From NCBI RefSeq assembly GCF_964275005.1, contig NC_092686.1, positions 46,312,333-46,376,332 of the forward strand: a stretch of 64,000 nt of DNA, read 5' to 3'. Below, in pieces: positions 36,801 to 47,800 of the stretch. This DNA comes from Diadema setosum (taxonomy: Eukaryota; Echinodermata; Echinoidea; Diadematoida; Diadematidae). How positions within the stretch are numbered: the stretch's first letter is position 1; each line of letters opens with the position of its first letter. The position numbers and the translations under genes are program-made. Below the pieces are notes generated by a model. The model was given only the letters and a program-made list of their open reading frames with translations, had not been told where the DNA came from and made no database searches.

Positions 36801-39800
36801 TCATTTAAGGCATGCAAATGGGATTCCCTACCTTTAACAACGGATAATGTTACAGGCAAAGAACTCATGTTGCAAAAGTTCTCGAGTTGATAAATTTTAC
36901 ATCCTTTCTCACGTTTGTTTGCCTGTTTGTGTTCTATTGTAAGCATGAAGAACAAAGAAACAGCTGTGATTTGATTGATTTCTGAGAAAAACTCTTAACA
37001 TCTTCATCAGTCCAAGTGATCTCATGATCTTTCAGCAAGAAAAGAAAAAGAAAAAAAAAGAGACAAGAAAAAGAAAACTAGTGAAGCAGCTCACATTTAT
37101 GATTTAACAACAATACCAAAGCTGTGAGAGGACATGCGTTTTATGCAAATGGTCATCACATGGTGTCTGCAACCTTTTTGCAGCACCACATATAATTTCA
37201 AGACCTCTGTACAATATACAGTGTACATGCAGTTGATTTGGGGACATTGTTGGTAGTGAACCTGTGTAGTTATTGAGCACTTTGATTGCAGTCTAAAAAT
37301 CAACGTAACATTAACATTATTGATATAGGAGATCAATATTTACTACAAGTTGCAAGGTTGAGAAATATGTTTCTGTTATTAAAAATGAAAATATCTATTT
37401 TTTTGCAACTGATTGACAAATTGCCCTACGTCGACGTAAATAAGCACTGAATTGATCAGTGTTTTAGTAGTAGCCATGATAAAAAATCATGGGCGTACAT
37501 ACTCGAGCAGGATTCGAACCTACGACCTCCTGATCACTTTTTTTTTGTTGTCTGCTGATATCTAACAATAATTTATCAGTATTTCTCTATGTCTTTGTGA
37601 CTCCAAAGTATTGTCTATGAAATTACCAAATCATTTGACACTTCACACATCTTATCTAATATAACATACACTGTAAAAGCACTTGAGAAATCAACAAGAG
37701 AAGGCAAGAGAGAAAGAGAGAGAAAGAATGTTTTCACTCTTTCAAGACACGACAGAGAAAATAGAGCATAAAAAGGATAGAAACATGTTATGTCTGTTGC
37801 ATTGTTTGAGTGCTCAGTCTCACCTCCCTGGTTTGACGCACATTTTGCCTTTGAGTACAATATGTACATTGGTAGAATGGCTATCAAAGAGTGTATGGTG
37901 TCCCAATCCTCGGTTCACGTGACACGAAATTGTAATTAGTAACACTCAGGACAAATATTTACATTTAAATACATCACTTATGGATCGATTATTAACAGAT
38001 GTGGCAAACTATTTGCACGAGTACATTTGCTTTACACACATACACACTCTCTATATTCTTTCCCTCCCCCCCCCCCCAAACACACACGGGTAAACACCTG
38101 ACAATATGGCCAGTCAGTCCTGAAGGTTTGTCATCACATAATTGTCTTACAAGACCATTGTAATATACCCATGGTAACGTCATGCACCAACAACTGAATG
38201 AATGTGTTCACATTTGTTCATTTTACACTGCCCAGCCCTAACTGTTATGTATGCAAACCCACTTCTTCACACAGTTTAATATTGCACAATCTCCTGTCTT
38301 TTCCACTATCCATCAAACTAAGAGCATTCCTGGACGGTCCATATTTGATGACGTTTTTATGCCTACCAGGCTAATAGGATACTATGACCCCGTTTACAGT
38401 GCGGGGCCGGGCTCGGCCGCAGCTCGGCAGCGGCTCGGCCGCGGCCGAGTCCGGCCTCAATTGCGCGGCCGAGCCTCGCAATTTTGTCCGTTTACACTGC
38501 TGGGCTCGGCCGCGCTTTTGATTCAAACCTTTCAATATTTTGTCGTAGTGGCGCTCTGCTTGTAAACAAACGCAATTTGGTATTGTCTGGTTTTCAGACC
38601 CTTTGCCAAATGAATTCCGTGGCGACGAAGTCGCCGTTCGGGCAAAGGCCTTTGCCGAAGGAAAAAATCCTTTGCAGGACAAAACCACCTTAAACTATAC
38701 TAGTTTTCGACGTTGAGGGGGTTAATATCCTGAATAGCGAAAGATACAGGCAGAGGGTTTGGAAGCCAGACTAAAATTGGCCGCGCAATTGGCCGCGCAT
38801 TTGGCCCAGTTTGCGTTTACACCAAGAAGAGGCCGGGCTCGGCCGCGGCTCGGCCACGGCCGAGACCACCTCCAGAGCGAGGCCAAATGCGAGGCCAATT
38901 TTGGCCTCGCATTTGGCCTTTTGCGCGTTTACACTGAAGCGGGGCTGGGCTCGGCCGCGGCTCGGCCGCAGCCGAGCCTCGCACTGTAAACGGGGTCTAT
39001 GTTACTACAATGACTCAATCATATTTGAAACTAAAATGAGCTAGATCACTCAGTAACTTGGTATTACTATCAAGCTGTAAAAAATCACCATGTTTGCATT
39101 ATTTCACACATCTACTATGCAGGGAAGGAACATAAAGAAAAATCCTGAGCGATGTAAAGGATTCCAGATAGCCAGGAAAATATGTCCCCAATAGCATGCT
39201 TCCTGTTGTAGAAACAGTTGTTCAATACAGCAGTCTCATCATAGATGTCATCAAATGTGTGGGCTACTTTGATATTTGCTTACAAAGAATTGCTTCAGTC
39301 TGCTTTATAAACATCTACACTAGCCATCAAATATTAATGTTACAGCCATTTGATTTGAAAGGCATGGCCAGATAAGGCCAGAAACATGTTACAAGATGAA
39401 CAGAACTGTGTCTAGACTTACCTGGACATGATCTAGAACAAGCCCTGCAAAGACAGTGCCAAAGCCAGCTATGAGGAATGGTATAAAGACCTGAGCTGCT
39501 ATGATAAAAGAAGACTCCTTTGGAGGTACTACTCCACCGTCTGATCGAGTTCTCGTGGAGGCTGCGTCACCATCGACATTGATTTCCTCCTCCAAATCAT
39601 CATCAGATTCAGTCCTGCCAAGCAATGGTTCTGTGAAGCTTGTCTCTATCTCCACATCATCCTGCCCCTGACTTGCACTCCTAATCCCAGTATCATGGCT
39701 CGGGACACCAGCGCCATTCAGGTGTTTGTACCTGGTGTGCAGGTCCTTGCCACTTCCTATCCCATTCTCCTTTTCCTCCTCCTCTCTGAGACCACTACCC

Positions 39801-40028
39801 AAGCCTGGTGCATCCATGGGGTAAGACATCTCTTCTGCCCTATGGGAGGGCTCCACAGAGATACGAGGAACCATGGCACCTGTGTGGTCTGACTTGCCCT
39901 TCCTCAGCCTAACACCGGTGCTGGATTCACCTGCTGGGTTCTGCTTGGTGTCTCGTAAAGTGCTCATTTGGGTGAGATGTGAACATGGCCCACTCTTTTT
40001 CTGAAGTGCATCAGAGTTCACAGGAATT
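21827..40028 (-). CDS. SLC41A-type magnesium transporter, last exon missing
   Basis: Exons on the minus strand are 40028-39422, 35453-35346, 33302-33231, 26249-26105, 25145-24999, 24113-23966, 22791-22583 and 21975-21827. All have GT-AG borders and matching phases. The product aligns along its length with human SLC41A1/A2, MgtE-related Na+/Mg2+ transporters of the plasma membrane. Diagnostic stretches are [68 protein letters not shown] and [17 protein letters not shown] take the start as ATG at 39967 (MSTLRDTK); the upstream in-frame ATG at 40063 lies beyond the acceptor and is intronic. The first exon encodes a long acidic cytosolic N-terminus with a [16 protein letters not shown] motif. The visible part is about 508 residues. 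The closing exon (GLDPDNFSIPYL...ALGDLLGT in the family) is absent and probably lies in the gap at 21195. Which of the three vertebrate paralogues is closest cannot be said. Confidence 0.9.
23700..23920 (+). repeat. Possible LINE 3' end with TGAATCT tail
   Basis: The sequence ends in ACAATAAATGATTGAATCTTG with a short TGAATCT repeat tail, as non-LTR retrotransposon 3' ends often do. No reverse-transcriptase frame is attached. It ends 46 bases before an SLC41A exon (23966). Confidence 0.35.
25567..25795 (-). repeat. Possible LINE 3' end with (GAAAT)n tail
   Basis: On the minus strand an AATAAAGGCTGTATCATG segment passes into TGGAAATGAAATAGAAATG repeats, a typical non-LTR retrotransposon tail. 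ACGGATCTTCGA is duplicated at 25703-25725. Only the untranslated end is recognisable. Confidence 0.35.
26866..27063. mobile_element. 198-bp palindromic MITE, GGCCCGAATTCT ends, TAT flanks
   Basis: GGCCCGAATTCT and AGAATTCGGGCC close the element, with TAT directly on each side (26863-26865, 27064-27066). GGAATAACT motifs repeat inside in both orientations. It has the same three-base flank as the element at 38386-38997. Confidence 0.75.
29354..29511. mobile_element. Telomere-like MITE, GGGCAATTA ends (copy 1)
   Basis: Ends GGGCAATTAACCCC and GGGGTAATTGCCC enclose a degenerate TTAGGG-type tract (AAGATTAGGGTTAGGTTTAG). It is nested in the 5.2-kb element and is in the opposite orientation to the copy at 30417-30621. 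Confidence 0.7.
30010..32010. repeat. Tandem array, unit about 70 bp
   Basis: Units read roughly TTATTCATTTCCGAACGTCA, AAGCAAACATCCGACATTTA, TTTTAGCATCTTCCGGAGC, CGAATG, repeating every 65-73 bases for about 25 units. CATTTCCGAACG and ACTTTCGAACGT variants partly alternate. It is interrupted by the MITE at 30417-30621. Frames through it are low-complexity artefacts. The spacers are not unique, so it is not a CRISPR array. Confidence 0.85.
30417..30621. mobile_element. Telomere-like MITE with 9-bp target duplication (copy 2)
   Basis: GAAGAATGT occurs immediately before (30408-30416) and after (30622-30630) the element; removing it restores the tandem-array unit. The element has doubled GGGCAATTACCCC motifs at one end, GGGGTAATTGCCC twice at the other, and a CCCTAACCCTAA-type core. 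A 9-bp duplication fits MULE- or Merlin-type transposition. Confidence 0.75.
34142..34482. mobile_element. T2/Kolobok-like foldback MITE, TTAA ends (copy 1)
   Basis: The element runs from TTAAAGGGGATGGCTAGTAA to its complement ending CCATCCCCTTTAA. It is an almost perfect inverted repeat with arms of about 150 bases around a short loop near 34300-34330. TTAA target sites and TTAAAGGRR ends are the signature of T2-type MITEs related to Kolobok transposons. A second copy is at 53972-54333. It lies in an SLC41A intron. Confidence 0.85.
37434..37545 (-). repeat. SINE fragment with tRNA box B
   Basis: On the minus strand GATCAGGAGGTCGTAGGTTC continues GAATCCTGCTCGAGTA, a strong pol III box B (GGTTCGAATCC) with T-arm pairing. 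A T-run follows where box A should lie, so it is not an intact tRNA gene. A truncated tRNA-derived SINE is the best reading. Confidence 0.5.
38386..38997. mobile_element. 612-bp GC-rich MITE, GACCCCGTTTACAGTGCG ends
   Basis: The ends GACCCCGTTTACAGTGCG and CGCACTGTAAACGGGGTC are perfect complements, flanked by TAT on both sides (38383-38385, 38998-39000). CTCGGCCGCGGCTCGGCC blocks and internal GTTTACACTG/GTTTACACC motifs recur. Arg/Pro-rich frames in it are artefacts of CGGCCG repeats. It is within the SLC41A intron. Confidence 0.8.
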
Positions 40029-41884
40029 CTAAAATGGGTGATGAAATGAATGAAATGAAACAAATTTGTTATTCACTACTGTTTCAGTCAAATAAACTAC
40101 TAGAAATTCCACAAGTACATAGCACACAATATAAATAAAATATTAAAAAAATATATTTTCCTCAAACTTTCACCGATGTGTTCTTCTAATATTGCTGCAT
40201 TCTGTCATTAGTTGTATATGAAGGTGGACTTGTCCTTTAATGCATTTTCAGGGGCTAAATAAATCAAACGCGTTTGAGACTATGATCGCCTTTCTCCAAG
40301 TAGATAATTAAATGCAATGCTGTTTTGAAACGCGTTTATATCTTACGGTCATGTCAAATACCAGCTGTTTTGGGTTACTAGTGTTTTCTGCCCATTATTT
40401 GTGTGTGAATGATGAGGCATGTTTGGTGGTACGCAGTTGACCTTTACTTCCCGGGTCGAACGGCGCAAAGCAGCTGCGCAGTGACAACACAAATGATGGT
40501 GATTGTATGATGGCTAGATAAACACAGCACCCCAAGAATTGCGTTTCAAACCACGTTCGGAAACACCATTCCAAACACGTTTTGAAACGGGACTCTCTCT
40601 CTCACGTTTGATAAATGCAGCCTGGAAGGATATTCCTAAGCATATAAATTCTGATGCTAGAAACTGCACTTCACACGCATTGGCAATAGAGGGTAGGGGT
40701 GTCACAGTTTCAAAGTAGACGACAGCGCAACTGTTGATGTGAACGTCAAAATAACACGCCTCATGTTTGATGCAGTTATCATAGAGTAGGGCCTATGCAG
40801 TACCTCATAGATCTAGTCAAATCGCATTTCTAACACGTGCTTGTGAATTCAGAGTATTTTCTTTACATGTGGGTAAAACTGTAAAAATTCAGGCAAACTG
40901 TGACTCGTGAGTATGAGATATTTTAAGTTTCTATTGATAGAAAAACATTATTTTAAACGGGTATCATGTGAACATCAGTAGATTCTATACGGTGTATTTA
41001 CCACTAGGCACTACACAACAGTGAACACACTAAGCTACAACTTTGTCCCTTGATTGTATGGGAGTTTCTGCGGCATACTCGTGAAATAGGCCCCACCACT
41101 GCGTGTCCGTACAAATACTACGGCGGCTCGCCTGTTTATACTCGTGAATTCAGCCCCACCGTGTGGCGTTTATCGGTAGATAAGCACGGCGGTGGGGCTT
41201 TCTTCCACAGTATAATACTCGTGAATGCGGCCCCACCAAACGGCGTTTACGCGAGATGCATACGGCGGTGGGGCTGATTTCCACAGCATAGCATCTTTCG
41301 TCCTCCCTTTCTCCCGTTTTTTCTTTAGTCTTCTACTTTTTATTCTCGGAAGGACTCCCTAATGTCCCTTGACTAATTTAATGGCCAATTTAACCATAAA
41401 TACAACCCTACCTAACTCTAAACCCTAACCCTAACCTAACCTTGCTTGCTAACGCACGGGTGCACGCGCACTGCGGTGGGGCCTATTTCACGATTTTGCC
41501 AGTTTCTGCTTACGTTTTAGATAGTAACGAAGACAAAATCTGCCCTTGACCACGGTTAATTGCTCACAGCACTGCGTCGGCAGCAATTTTGCAAGACTGA
41601 CCTAGCGACGATCGGTACTATACTGCGTGTTTTATGCAGGAGAGAAAAGACAGCATACAGAATCTTTTCCGTGACGTGTCGTCGCATATCATGCGAAGCG
41701 AGCCATCTGTAATGTTGTTGCTTTTTGATGTGTCTGCTATGCTGTTCTTTCATAGAAAGAGGATCAAGGAGCGCGCAATCTGTCCGCGCGCACCCACAGG
41801 TTCTGTTATGGCGTGTGTATACAGGATGCGGAGTACATTCTGCGCGCTCTCTTCAGCTAGCACGTTTTGGCGCGTACGTTCATC
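40029..41884. promoter_or_regulatory. Head-to-head promoter interval of SLC41A and NOPCHAP1
   Basis: SLC41A (-) and NOPCHAP1 (+) diverge from this 1.86-kb interval. An untranslated SLC41A leader exon must lie somewhere upstream of the acceptor at 40029-40030. The last 150 bases before the NOPCHAP1 ATG are CpG-rich (GAGCGCGCAATC, CCGCGCGCACCC, TTTTGGCGCGTACG). The start region CATCATGGCGGCGCC resembles a YY1 site overlapping the initiator codon. No TATA box was identified. The MITE at 41072-41500 sits inside. Confidence 0.45.
41072..41500. mobile_element. MITE with 9-bp duplication, GGGGCCTATTTCACG ends
   Basis: AGTTTCTGC flanks it exactly (41063-41071 and 41501-41509). The ends read GGCATACTCGTGAAATAGGC on the left and, as its imperfect complement, GCCTATTTCACGATTTTGCC on the right. 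Inside are repeated CGTGAATKCRGCCCCACC palindromes and a telomere-like CTAAACCCTAACCCTAACC tract near 41411-41440. It lies upstream of NOPCHAP1. Confidence 0.8.
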
Positions 41885-44800
41885 ATGGCGGCGCCCATCG
41901 TCTCACCTGATGCTTCTCAAAGTGACCATGTGTGTGGAGAAAATGTTGCCAGGAGCACTGAAACAAGTGACACATCGCGGAGGACGAAAGCCCCTTCAAC
42001 AAGATCTGACCTCCTGAATATCAAAAGTGGAGACATATGTATGGGTATGAGCTCAGTAGTACGCTGCAAGCTGCAGCTAGTGTAGGCCCTAATGCACTTG
42101 TCAATTGTAATTTAGTCCCGGCCCATATGGGTACCCGGGGATCGCCGGGACTTGCATCCCACTTGCAATTTTGCATGTTACACTACCCGGCCAAGTCCCG
42201 GCCAAGTCTCCGACAGGTCGGGCAAAATTTTCACGGAAATCCCCCGCTAAGTCCCCGGCAGGCCGGGCAAAATTGAAGTTGAAATCCCCGGCCAATTCCC
42301 GGACAGTCCGGGCAATATTTGTGCAGAAATCCCCGGCCAAGTCCCCGACAAGTCAGGCATATTTGTTGTATAGCAATCCCCGGCCAAGTCCCGACCCTCA
42401 AGGCCCGGTCACACTGCCCAAAAGTCGCGTAAGTTTGCGTGAATCACGCAAGAAATTTGGTTTTGCGCGTGCTCGTCCGTTGAGAATTTTCGCTGATTTA
42501 CGCGATGAAAATCACCGATGAATTGCGCAAGAACTACGGAAATATCACTCAAAAATCACTAATCAGCGCATAGGCACGCAAAGGCCCCAAATAGGGCGAA
42601 TTCATGATTGTGCGCGACGCCTGACGACAGAGGTCCACGGAAAATCACGCATAATCTGCGCTTTATCACAATTAAATGCGTATGAATCGCACATAAACGT
42701 GATAGCGGCAACATTTTCGCAAACGATCACTGAATGACGTGACTGATATTCCACGCATATTTCGCGCGTTGTTCGCGTAAGAACAACGTAAACTACGCAA
42801 AAATTACGTAAAAACTAAAACAGCGCAATACTGCCTAGAAGTGTGTAAACTTTTACGCAAAGCCGAGTTTTGAGCTGCTCAAGAACCTGGCTTTTGAGGA
42901 CCTGTCACACTGCCTAAAAGTCACGTAAACGCATGAATCACGTAAGAAATTCGAGCCTTATTTTACGCGATACGATGCGCGATTTGCGCATTTCATGAGT
43001 TTGTCTACAATTTTGAACCTTCGTAGTTGTCAGCCGATGTGCGCCGGATCGGCACTTTACGCAGTTCCATGTTTTGAGGAGCTCAAAACTCGGCTTCGCG
43101 TAAAAATTTTACTCAGTATTGCGCTGTTTTACGTAATTTTTGCGTAGTTTGCGTGGTTCTTACGCGAACAATGCGTGAAATATGCGTGGAATATCAGCGA
43201 TTGTTCGCAAAAATGTTGCCGCTATCGCGTTCACCAACGACTCTCCACTGACAAAAAAACAGACTATAAAAACGCATGTTTCGCGCTTGAAACACCTACG
43301 TATCACTGAAAATCACTGAAAAAAAAATTGACGTAGGCCTATGTATCTCTAACAGAACACAGTAAATACTCACGAAATACTGATCGAGGAATCACTAATG
43401 TATCACTAACAACTCACGTATGATTGTGGCGCTATATTTTTGCGTGATCTTTCCGTAGTTCTTGCGCAATTCATCGGTGATTTTTCATTGTGTAAATCAG
43501 CGAAAATGGTAAAATTCTCGACGGACAAGCACACAAAACCAAATTTCTTAGTTACCGGTATGTGATTTATGCGATTACGCAACTTTTGGGCAGTGTGACC
43601 GAGCCCGCCCACGTGGAATCGCGTAAAGCGCCGATCCGGCGCACATCCGCGGACAATACGATCGAAGGTTCCACGTCAGAAAAATTCATGAAATGCGCAA
43701 ATCGCGCATGTTTCGCGCTAGGCTCTTTACGTGATTCATGCGTTTACGCAACTTTTGGGCAACGTTACGGAGTCCTCAGTAGCGGGGAATTGCTAGTCAA
43801 GCGAAATAATTTATGGTCACATCACTGTACTGGAAATGGTACAAGTCATTATCAACTCTCAAGCAAAATCTGGCTCAATCCTGGCCAAATTTCCCGCCCC
43901 AAATGCCTGCCATTTGGTTGGAGCGAATTTCCCCCGACAAACCCCGGGGCAAAATAAATGAATCTCCCCTGACAAACCCCGGTCCATTCCCGACCCACCG
44001 GGGCAAAATAATTGAATTTCCCCCGACAACACCCCGGTACATCCCCGGCCCACCGGGGCAAATTAAGTGAATTTCCCCCTACAAAGCCCGGTCTATTCCC
44101 GACCCACCCGGGCGAAAAAAATGCTGAAATCCCCGCCCAACTTGGTTGCAAGTCCCGGCCATCCCCGGGTACCCATGGGCCCGGACTTCAATTGACAAGT
44201 GCATAACCGCAGCAGCGATCCCATACGGACAAATACATACTGTTAGTGTTACTATGTTACAGCGCCCCGCGACAGGGTTACAGCTAGTGCAGTGGCATGG
44301 CAGCTCTGAAAGAGGATAAACTACATTTGTAATTGTAGGGTAGGGGGTACCACCTATCGTCACCCTAAGGATCTGTAGCTTGTTTATTCTAAAAATATAA
44401 CACAAATTCGCCTAATTCTTACCTCAAATATGCCATAAATACTGCAGTTTTGAATGTCGTGACCGTCTCGTTGAATATGAATCTCCATTTTAAAATAGCG
44501 CAATTTTAGTGCGTGCGTTCCGTTTTCTTCGCGCAGCTAAAAAGGGTACCTTGCGATCGGCACCCCCTCCCCTCCATAGGTATACAAGTGAATTTCACAG
44601 CATAGGTAATAAACGTGAATTTCACCGCATATAAATTTTAGGTAATACACGTGAATTTCACAGCCATGCGTCGTTACTGAGCGGATGTGTAATTTTTAGC
44701 TTGGTTTGTTTGAGTTTGATCTTCGTTTCTTCGTTTTTATTGTCTTTATAGCTAATGACACTTAATCCGGCGCGTACCTTTTCGTTCTATACGCAAACAG

Positions 44801-47800
44801 CCATGATACGCTGGGTGCCGATGGGAAGGTGCCCTGTCGATAGGTTGTGCCCCAACCATACTAGGCCTAGGGCCTTAATGCGCCTACATGTAGATAACCT
44901 ACGTCGTACATCATGTATAAATTTACACGTACCCGGTCCCGGATATGGGATGGTTTACACAGCCCTGTCGCTGTAAAAACGCACGGCATCTGGTCGGGCT
45001 ATGTAGTGGCCCCGGCCCCGAGGCGCGCGCTCGGGCTGATCACAGTTGAGACGCCGTGTGCGAAGCACCAACACTTGCACTTGTGACTAGAAATCTAGTT
45101 ACTCTGCTCTGCCTGTTGACCGAAAGATCGGTCTGTATCTGTCCGTCGGGGAATGTTCCGCGGAGACTGCGTCTGGCTTCACTGGATCCCCTCCGTATAC
45201 AGACCGAAGTCACTGATGCCAGCTCCTTTGGGGAGCAGTCGCGCACAGATCAAACATTACGATAAACCAAATTTCAGACAGCTTTTTTACATTCAAACAA
45301 GTTTGACATGACATGACACATTATGCAGCAATATTTGGGGTAAATTTCTCACGCCATTGTGCAATCGAAATACTCACAGTAACTCGGTTATAACGCAGAA
45401 ATTTTATCCACATCGCAGCATCGCCGTTCGCTAACTGTAAGTCGCCATTTTGAATCTGTAAGCCAATCAAATGCGAGGTACGTGTTTTAGTGAAAAAAAC
45501 ATGTAGAAACTACCTCGCATGTGATTGGCTAATAGATTCATACTGTATGTTTCTGCAGTTTGAACGTGACGACGCGATGGGCTGGTTGATGTGTGTTTTA
45601 CGTTGAAAATTCTACCAAAATGTTGGATTATTCATTAATCTTGTGAGTGTAGTGTATTCTTGAATAGTTGATTTCACTAGATCGGTTTCTATACAAGATT
45701 AAATTTGCCGACCTAGGGCCGTGAATTAGACGCAGTCGAGAAGGGTGAGGTACCTCACCCAATTTTCATAGAGACAGTGGTTAAGAACATCCCCACAGCA
45801 ATGGGTACTGATACCTTCCGTCTGTCTATGGAGGACAGCGTTAATGGCAAAATATAAAAGAGTCCTCCGGACAGACGGATCTTTCTGTCTACTCTGCCTG
45901 TAGCTTCCCCACCTCCCTGGCTCTGCTGAGTGATGACTGCACGAGTCTTGTGACAGAAAAGTCCGTCTGGCCACTGGCCAGAGAAGTTTTTTATCATTTT
46001 TTTTTTTAACTGTTATGGCTCTCCTCTCTGTAGTGTAGTACTAGATCTAAGTAAATTTAAATGTCATATTATAAGGGAAGGGGATTCCTTGAAGCCAGAC
46101 GCAGTCTCCGCATGGAACATATCCCCATCAATTAAAAGGTGCATGGTCCCGCTGTTTTAGTCAAATGCGTACGCGGACACACGGCGCAAGTTTCCTATAG
46201 AGACCTACGCTATCGACTCTAAGTTAGCGCTTACGCTTTGGCCCACTTCCCCGAGTCTGAAGAAGTCTGATCCACTGTAGTCAGTGGTCCGATCACAGTT
46301 CGGCTCATCGATTCGGCTGAGGGGGATGACAGCTTTAGCAAACTTCTTTTGTGATGTCATAATAACAAGCACATATGCACGCACCCTGGCATTACTACAG
46401 ACTGCGCGATGCGCAGAGAAGACAACGAAGGCAATGTTACTTCGCAACACCTACGCACTTTACTCTTGATGACAGCTCAACTTCGGTAATCTTCGTATCA
46501 ATGCTAACGGTGATCGGCAGTATCATCAACAGCGCCCTCTACACTACCGGGACTATGCCCCTTTAAGACACAGACCGATCTTTCGGTCAACAGGAGTTGT
46601 AGCCGAGTGGATTTTTAGGTTAAATTTCATAGTTCCCACATGTGCACTATTCCTTCTGATGTCGATGAGATGATACATGATAATTATTGACATTGAAAGA
46701 CACTTAGGGATTCTGCATGCATCATTTGCCAAAACAAAAACAAAAAAAAATCAGTGTTTTTTCATAGATACCTGGTCTGTATCTAGTCGTTGGGGGTACC
46801 TTACCATGTGTATGTTCCACTCCTGGCTTCACGGAATTAACCGCGGAATCTCCTTCCTTCAGAGGAGAGCCGTCAAATGTTAAAAATGAGCAAAAACTCC
46901 TGCGGACAGACGGATATTTTTGTCTAAGTTAGCGCATGCACACAATTCCAGGCCTTCTGATACATGAAAGGACATGTTCATCATTTTGTTTTATAGAACA
47001 GCAACAAATTTTGCCCCATATCCAGCACATGATATGTAGATACATCTAAACGCAACAACCTAGGTTAGGCGTAGAATGGTTGTGCTAGAAGTATAGAGCC
47101 TGATTACTGTAAACATTCATTTAGAGATCTATAACTAGATTCTAAAGCACCCTCACTCGACATAATGTATTTTTCCCCCTTTCCTCTACATTTTATTTTC
47201 CTGATCCCTGATCCAGAATCACTACTAATCAAAAGGAGCAGACCTTACAAAGTGGGTCCATCATCAGGTAAGCTGATACCATACTGTACATGTAATTCAA
47301 AGACATTCACATGTTAACTTGAAAATGAATACAGAAACTTAGTATAACTATAAAAGCACTGACAAAATAGTTGTGATGAGCAAGATCAATGGCAGTTTTG
47401 ATGATGTCTATTTTTCCAGTGCTTGGGTAATGATATTTTCTGAACCCTTTCTCAAGAAAAGTACATAAAATGAAAGCAGAGGAAAATAGCACAATGCTAT
47501 TAAATCATCATGTTAAATCCTATGACTAGTGCACAGGGGACATTGTGTTTCAAGATTTCATTAAAATACAGGGCAACCCCATTTCTTAAAAAAAAAAAAA
47601 ATCATAGCCAGGACCTTCGATTTTACTTCATTATAACTGCCTTCTGGTAAAAATGTGCTGAAAAAGAGACCAGGGGGATAAAGTAATGGAAAATCGGGAC
47701 CACCGAAGTCACCTAATTAAATGCAGGACCTCGTTGTAAGTGAGCTGCATAGAATGGCATTTCAAAATCATTTATACATGTACTCAAGAGTGAAAATAAG

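Larger units (their letters stand above)
45105..46930. repeat. Cluster of inverted repeats with GACCGAAAGATCGGTC
   Basis: GTTGACCGAAAGATCGGTCT at 45116 recurs inverted near 46573-46596, and GCGGAGACTGCGTCTGGCTT near 45160 recurs inverted near 46090-46112. Related CAGACGGAT/CTGCCTG motifs recur at 45880-45900 and 46900-46920. The right arm is split by a TTAA-type MITE (46132-46566). GGGTGAGGTACCTCACCC at 45743-45760 is an 18-bp perfect palindrome. It lies in NOPCHAP1 intron 1. Confidence 0.6.

Noticed and set aside
37500-37540. tRNA gene on the minus strand from a strong box B
   Set aside because: A T-run replaces the expected box A and D arm; this is better explained as a truncated SINE.
38251-38989. 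Arg/Pro/Ala-rich open frames on both strands
   Set aside because: They come from CGGCCG repeats inside the palindromic MITE at 38386-38997.
40029-40063. Upstream ATG at 40063 as SLC41A start
   Set aside because: The acceptor TTTTAG lies between it and the exon, so that ATG is intronic; the first exonic in-frame ATG is at 39967.
41394-41460. Chromosome end or true telomere
   Set aside because: CCCTAA tracts are short, degenerate and enclosed by inverted repeats with 9-bp duplications, and genes continue on both sides.
41634-42017. 127-codon frame overlapping NOPCHAP1 exon 1
   Set aside because: It is in a different frame from the conserved product, and the exon 1 frame joins exons 2-4 in phase.
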